64,000 bases of DNA from Novipirellula caenicola (GTDB lineage: Bacteria; Planctomycetota; Planctomycetia; Pirellulales; Pirellulaceae): the NCBI RefSeq assembly GCF_039545035.1, contig NZ_BAABRO010000008.1:62001-126000 (forward strand), in the 5' to 3' direction. Every line of letters begins with the position of its first letter. The first letter of the stretch is position 1. The position numbers and the translations under genes are program-made. The notes beneath the pieces are model-generated. The model ran no database searches and was not told the origin of the DNA. It was given only the letters and a program-made list of their open reading frames with translations. Shown piece after piece: positions 60,224 through 64,000 of the stretch.

Positions 60224-62242
60224 ATGTATCCGGCTCGAAGACATTTATTGACTTTCGCCACGATTGGCGTGATTGCGTTGTTGGTAGGATGGTGGCTTAT
60301 CGCGGCGATGTCCAATCGACCATTGGAATCCTCGGGGTCATCTTTGCAGCGGATGTCGCTTTCATCGCTCGAGCAACGCATGACGAGGCTCGACCAACAA
60401 CTTAGATTCCTCGCTCAACCGAGTATGCGGACGGGAGTGGGGGCGGTGGGATACCGTTCAATCGCGAAAAACGAGGATCATCAGGGAGAGTGGATTCGGA
60501 TTGATTGGCAGCAAGACGTGACCATCGATCAAATTGTGTTGGTTCCGACAATTTGGCGTGATACGGTCAACGGTTTTCGCGCCGATGGATTCCCGGCCGA
60601 GTTTCGCATCTTGGTGGGGACGGCGGGCGAGTCCGAAGGCACGGTCGTCGCAAGCTACGGGGCTGCGGATTCGATTCTACCCCGCGTCGCTCCGTTGGTC
60701 GTTTCGTTCCCGGCGACCGAGGCAAGTTGGATGCGACTCGAGGCGACTCGGCTTTCGCCACGCGGTTGGGACGGAATGTACATTTTGCAGCTGTCGGAAA
60801 TCATGGTTTTTAGCGGCCAAGAAAATGTGGCGCTGAAACAATCGGTTGATGTGTCGTCCGAGGAACAGCACGATCCTCGTTCTGCCCGACACAAGCAGCA
60901 TTTGGTTGACGGATTTGTCCCCTATTTGATGGACGCCTACGAAGGGAAGCAAAGCTTGGCCTTTGTTAGCGAGATTGGGGTCGGCGATTCACCTGAAATT
61001 GTGATGGATCTCGAGCGGCCTTTGTCACTCAGCCGCGTTCATTTGCATTCGACCGATCTAAGTGATACGGTGCCGCAGAGCGTTCCCGAAGATTTTGGAA
61101 TCCCCCGATCAATGCGAATCGAGGGCGCGAATGAGTCTGATTTTTTGGACGCGGTTCAGCTCTGCGAATATCAGATGGAATCGGTCTACGAAGTCGGACC
61201 GATCATCATGCGTCGGTTTCCCGAAACCACTTGCCGTTACGTTCGATTGATCGTGCAGGACCCCTATGTCTACTCGGGCGGCGGCAAAACGGGAGCCCGA
61301 ATCGGTTTCGCAGAGATTGAGCTATTTGCAAACGGGCAGAACGTTTCGGTGGGGAAGTCGGTGCGGGCGAATTTTGATGCGGATAGCCCCGCGCGAAAGG
61401 TCGCTGCGTTGACTGATGGCAATAATCTGTTCGGCGAAATCTTGCCGATCCGGCGGTGGATGGACGAGTTGGCCAAACGGCACGATCTCGAATCGGAGCG
61501 TCCGCTACTGCGAGCGGAATTGAATGATCGATACCAGATCCAAACGACGAAGTTAAATCGACTGGCTTGGTTGGCGGGACTGCTCGGGTTTGTCGCGGTT
61601 TGTACCATTTTGGTTGAGCGTATCATCCGCCAACGGGTAGTCTATCAAACACGGCAGCGAATTGCCGCGGACCTGCACGACGAATTGGGGGCGAACCTGC
61701 ACGCCATTGGACTGCTTGGCGATCTGGCGCAAACGACTACGGATTCCCCCGATCAATTAAAATCACTGTTGCAGCGGATTCGCGATTTGACCGAACGCAG
61801 CGGTGCTGCGACACGTTATTGCTCTAATCTGTTAGAAGCCAAAGGGTTGTTCGGAGATCTGATGGATGACATGCGGCGAACATCGACGCGAATGATGGCC
61901 GATTTGGAGCACGAAATCTCGTTCGAAGGAGAGGCATTGCTGCGCAATCTGAAACCCGCGGTTCGAATCGATTTGTTCCTGTTTTATAAAGAGTGTCTGG
62001 TCAACATCCTTCGTCACTCGGGCGCCACGTTGGTGACGACTCATCTAAAGGCGGATCACCGCGAGTTGTGTTTAACGATTACCGATAACGGCAGTGGATT
62101 AGAGAATTCGTCGGGTGCTCGAGTGCCGCGTTCACTCAGCCGCCGATCACGGTTGCTCGGTGCCCAAGTCGATGCTCGAGATTTGGACAGCCATGGCACT
62201 CGTATTACGTTACGATTGCGTACAAGAAAATTTCTAAGTTGA
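60224..62242 (+). CDS. Histidine kinase with external discoidin-like domains (NarX type)
   Basis: 672 residues. Membrane helix ~6-27 (LTFATIGVIALLVGWWLIAAM); periplasmic region with two F5/8C-like modules (~70-210: EWIRIDWQQDVTIDQIVLVPTIW, FSGQENVALKQS; and ~215-400: VDGFVPYL, EIVMDLERPLSLSRVHLHSTD, RYVRLIVQDPYVYSGGG, GFAEIELFANGQNVSVG); second helix ~446-466; HisKA_3 motif RQRIAADLHDELGANLHAIG (His485) and HATPase motifs NILRHSGA and ITDNGSGL. Inferred sensor of glycans outside. ATG at 60224 chosen from a run of GTG codons. The response regulator is 16 bp downstream. Confidence 0.9.
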   Translation: MYPARRHLLTFATIGVIALLVGWWLIAAMSNRPLESSGSSLQRMSLSSLEQRMTRLDQQLRFLAQPSMRTGVGAVGYRSIAKNEDHQGEWIRIDWQQDVTIDQIVLVPTIWRDTVNGFRADGFPAEFRILVGTAGESEGTVVASYGAADSILPRVAPLVVSFPATEASWMRLEATRLSPRGWDGMYILQLSEIMVFSGQENVALKQSVDVSSEEQHDPRSARHKQHLVDGFVPYLMDAYEGKQSLAFVSEIGVGDSPEIVMDLERPLSLSRVHLHSTDLSDTVPQSVPEDFGIPRSMRIEGANESDFLDAVQLCEYQMESVYEVGPIIMRRFPETTCRYVRLIVQDPYVYSGGGKTGARIGFAEIELFANGQNVSVGKSVRANFDADSPARKVAALTDGNNLFGEILPIRRWMDELAKRHDLESERPLLRAELNDRYQIQTTKLNRLAWLAGLLGFVAVCTILVERIIRQRVVYQTRQRIAADLHDELGANLHAIGLLGDLAQTTTDSPDQLKSLLQRIRDLTERSGAATRYCSNLLEAKGLFGDLMDDMRRTSTRMMADLEHEISFEGEALLRNLKPAVRIDLFLFYKECLVNILRHSGATLVTTHLKADHRELCLTITDNGSGLENSSGARVPRSLSRRSRLLGAQVDARDLDSHGTRITLRLRTRKFLS

Positions 62243-62258
62243 ACATGAGAGAGTCACC

Positions 62259-62915
62259 GTGGATAAATTGATTCGTGTCATGTTGGTCGAAGACAACGTG
62301 GAATACCGCGAGGTCATTCGGTTGGCGTTACAGCAAGAAACCGATATTGAGTTGGTCAGCCAATTTGGGACCTCTGAGATCGGATTGCGGTCGCTACAGC
62401 AAGCATCGGAATCGGAACTTCCCGATCTGATTCTGCTCGATCTGCGGCTGCCCGGAATGGACGGGCTGGAATCACTTCCCCGGTTTCGCCAGTCAGCGCC
62501 GCAGGCGAAGATCATCATTTTGACTCAATCCAATCAACAGCAAGACGTGCTGCGAGCAATCGCATTGGGGGCGTCCGGCTATCTGTTGAAATCGGCAAGG
62601 CTAAGCGAAATTACCGAGGGGATTCGCATGGTCGCCCAAGGCGGAGCGTCGCTTGATAAAGGTGTGGCGATGTATTTGTTGGAATCGTTGCAACAGAAGC
62701 AAAGCAAGAGTGATGCAAACAACCTGCTAACCGATCGAGAGCTTGAGATTTTGACGTTGATGGCCGACGGTTTCGTCAAAAAGGAAATCGCAGCACGACT
62801 AAAAATTGGCTATAGCACGGTCGATACCCATGTCGCCCATATCTACGAAAAACTGCAAGTGACCAATGGGCCATCCGCGGTGAATCGAGCTCATCGCCTG
62901 GGGATTTTTTCTTAG
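62259..62915 (+). CDS. NarL/LuxR-family response regulator
   Basis: 218 residues, GTG start. Receiver domain: acidic pair Glu11-Asp12 (VMLVEDNVEYREV), phosphoacceptor Asp61 in LILLDLRLPGMDGLES, and Lys108 region (YLLKSARLSE). C-terminal LuxR HTH: LTDRELEILTLMADGFVKKEIAARLKIGYSTVDTHVAHIYEKLQV. Partner of the discoidin kinase; targets are unknown, plausibly the neighbouring secreted enzymes. The two genes are almost contiguous and so co-transcribed. Confidence 0.93.
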   Translation: MDKLIRVMLVEDNVEYREVIRLALQQETDIELVSQFGTSEIGLRSLQQASESELPDLILLDLRLPGMDGLESLPRFRQSAPQAKIIILTQSNQQQDVLRAIALGASGYLLKSARLSEITEGIRMVAQGGASLDKGVAMYLLESLQQKQSKSDANNLLTDRELEILTLMADGFVKKEIAARLKIGYSTVDTHVAHIYEKLQVTNGPSAVNRAHRLGIFS

Positions 62916-63173
62916 TTTCTAATAAGATTGCGACCTGCCGAGTGAACAATCGCTTCAGAGGCGGACAAGCTCTCATGGGCGGACATCGCCAGCGGTTTGC
63001 CAACAAAGTCAACGGCAATGCTGGGATGCATTCGCGGGTCGAGTTTGTGCTGGCGTGGCGAAGTGGAAGTCGTCAAGAGTTTCGTTCGGTACCCCTGCCC
63101 TTCCTTGCGAAACTGACGCACGAATTACGCACGCGGCATGCTTTACCGCATGGCGAGAAAATGCGGATCGATA

Positions 63174-64000
63174 TCAGCTGGATTGCAGTTGCAGCTGGTG
63201 TTCGCTGGTCGTGTGAAGCTGCTTGAACCGCTGGATTGCCGAAGGGGATTGCAGCGATTCATCATACGACGGAATCAACTGCTTCATCGTGTTGGCGGCT
63301 TGCGGCGTTTCAAGCAAATCAGGCAAGCAGTTTTGGATGACCTGCAGCATCAGCGACACCGAAACCGAGGCTCCGGGCGACGCTCCTAATAACGCCGCAA
63401 TCGTGTTGTCTTTGTCCGTCACGATCTCGGTGCCGTAGTGAACGATGCCCGCTTCGCCGTCTTGACGTTTGATCGCTTGGACGCGGATGCCCGCGTCGAC
63501 CAATCGCCAATCGTTGGTTTGAGCCTCAGGGTAAAACGTCCGCAGCAGCTTCATCCGGCTGGCCATACTTTGAAGCCCTTGTTGGACCAAGTACTTGACC
63601 AACGGCAGGTTGTAGGCGCCCACTTTCAATAGCGATGCGATATTGTCGGGACGGATCGAGAAGGGCAAATCAGTAATATGACCTTGGTCTTTGAGAAAAC
63701 GGGTGGTCCAAGCCGCAAACGGGCCGAACAGGATCGCTTTCTTGCCATCAATGACTCGGGTGTCCAGATGCGGGACCGCCATCGTCGGTGCTTCGTCTTG
63801 TGCTTGTCCATACACCTTGGCTTGATGCTGAGCGACGATTGCCGGATCGTCACACACCAACCACTGGCCGCCGATTGGAAATCCACCAAAACCTTTGCTT
63901 TCGGGAATACCCGATTTTTGCAGCAAAGGCAGGCTGCCACCGCCGGCGCCAATGAAAACAAATTTTGCCGAGGTCTTGAACGTCTGCTTGCGTGTGAGGT
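63174..64000 (-). CDS. mqo: Malate:quinone oxidoreductase, N-terminus beyond the window
   Basis: The frame is open to the right edge and codes the last ~275 residues of Mqo. Motifs: FVFIGAGGGSLPLLQKSGIPES, GFGGFPIGGQWLVCDDPAIV, VPHLDTRVIDGKKAILFGPFA, LLGASPGASVSVSLMLQVIQNC and IPSYDESL near the C-terminus. FAD enzyme oxidising malate and passing electrons to menaquinone, which ties it to the mqn genes. An internal start would give a shorter product, but the conserved residues continue through it, so it is not the true start. Confidence 0.93.
   Translation of the reverse strand, partial: LTRKQTFKTSAKFVFIGAGGGSLPLLQKSGIPESKGFGGFPIGGQWLVCDDPAIVAQHQAKVYGQAQDEAPTMAVPHLDTRVIDGKKAILFGPFAAWTTRFLKDQGHITDLPFSIRPDNIASLLKVGAYNLPLVKYLVQQGLQSMASRMKLLRTFYPEAQTNDWRLVDAGIRVQAIKRQDGEAGIVHYGTEIVTDKDNTIAALLGASPGASVSVSLMLQVIQNCLPDLLETPQAANTMKQLIPSYDESLQSPSAIQRFKQLHTTSEHQLQLQSS

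Overview
The window is a high-quality match to a marine planctomycete of the Rhodopirellula/Pirellulaceae type. This is judged from sequence features only: several secreted sulfatases, a DUF1559 pilin-like protein with a small lipoprotein behind it, planctomycete cytochrome c proteins (including a PVC-type membrane-bound dehydrogenase), futalosine-route menaquinone genes, tetrahydromethanopterin (H4MPT) related genes, and many hairpin-rich dispersed intergenic repeats. No taxonomic search was possible.

Layout. 1-5202 (minus strand): a partial unknown gene, then a type II fatty-acid cluster transcribed rpmF, fabD, fabG, acpP, fabF. 5.6-12.6 kb (minus): a SAM methyltransferase, a large diheme secreted protein preceded by a striking 7-bp/8-bp tandem repeat, chorismate synthase and a sulfatase with a repeat-rich tail. 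13.0-17.5 kb: recO, a TPR lipoprotein, an LptE-like lipoprotein and folP in one overlapping minus-strand operon, with a small gene meeting folP tail to tail. 17.8-23.0 kb (plus): a 1084-residue surface protein with four DUF11/CARDB-like repeats and a second sulfatase. 23.0-28.9 kb: an RNase D relative, mfnB, a thioredoxin-fold lipoprotein lacking its CXXC, and a dihydropteroate-synthase-like DUF6513 protein; two of these point to H4MPT synthesis. 29.3-34.3 kb: an RluA pseudouridine synthase, mqnA, mqnC and polX.

34.4-39.2 kb is an accessory, repeat-rich stretch. It has an odd tRNA-Ser with a strong terminator, two decayed REP-associated tyrosine transposase (RAYT) elements sharing terminal inverted repeats, a 479-bp unit repeated 3.2 times between them, and a small gene whose HNH-nuclease partner is cut down to 26 codons.

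39.2-62.9 kb is a catabolic and sensing region for sulfated, acetylated or fucosylated polysaccharides: sialate-O-acetylesterase, a beta-barrel-like protein, esterases, a pectate-lyase-fold protein, two sulfatases and a GH29 fucosidase. It also holds an intradiol dioxygenase, an ECF sigma factor overlapping a FecR/LamG membrane protein, a large cytochrome c/F5-8C dehydrogenase, and a histidine kinase with discoidin-like external domains plus its NarL-type regulator. The likely logic (inference) is outside carbohydrate sensing through LamG and discoidin modules, coupled to an ECF sigma factor and a two-component system that control the neighbouring secreted enzymes. The right edge carries the C-terminal part of malate:quinone oxidoreductase.

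The best candidates for something undescribed are the sigma/FecR-LamG/dehydrogenase unit with the discoidin kinase, and the 479-bp hairpin array between two RAYT derivatives.
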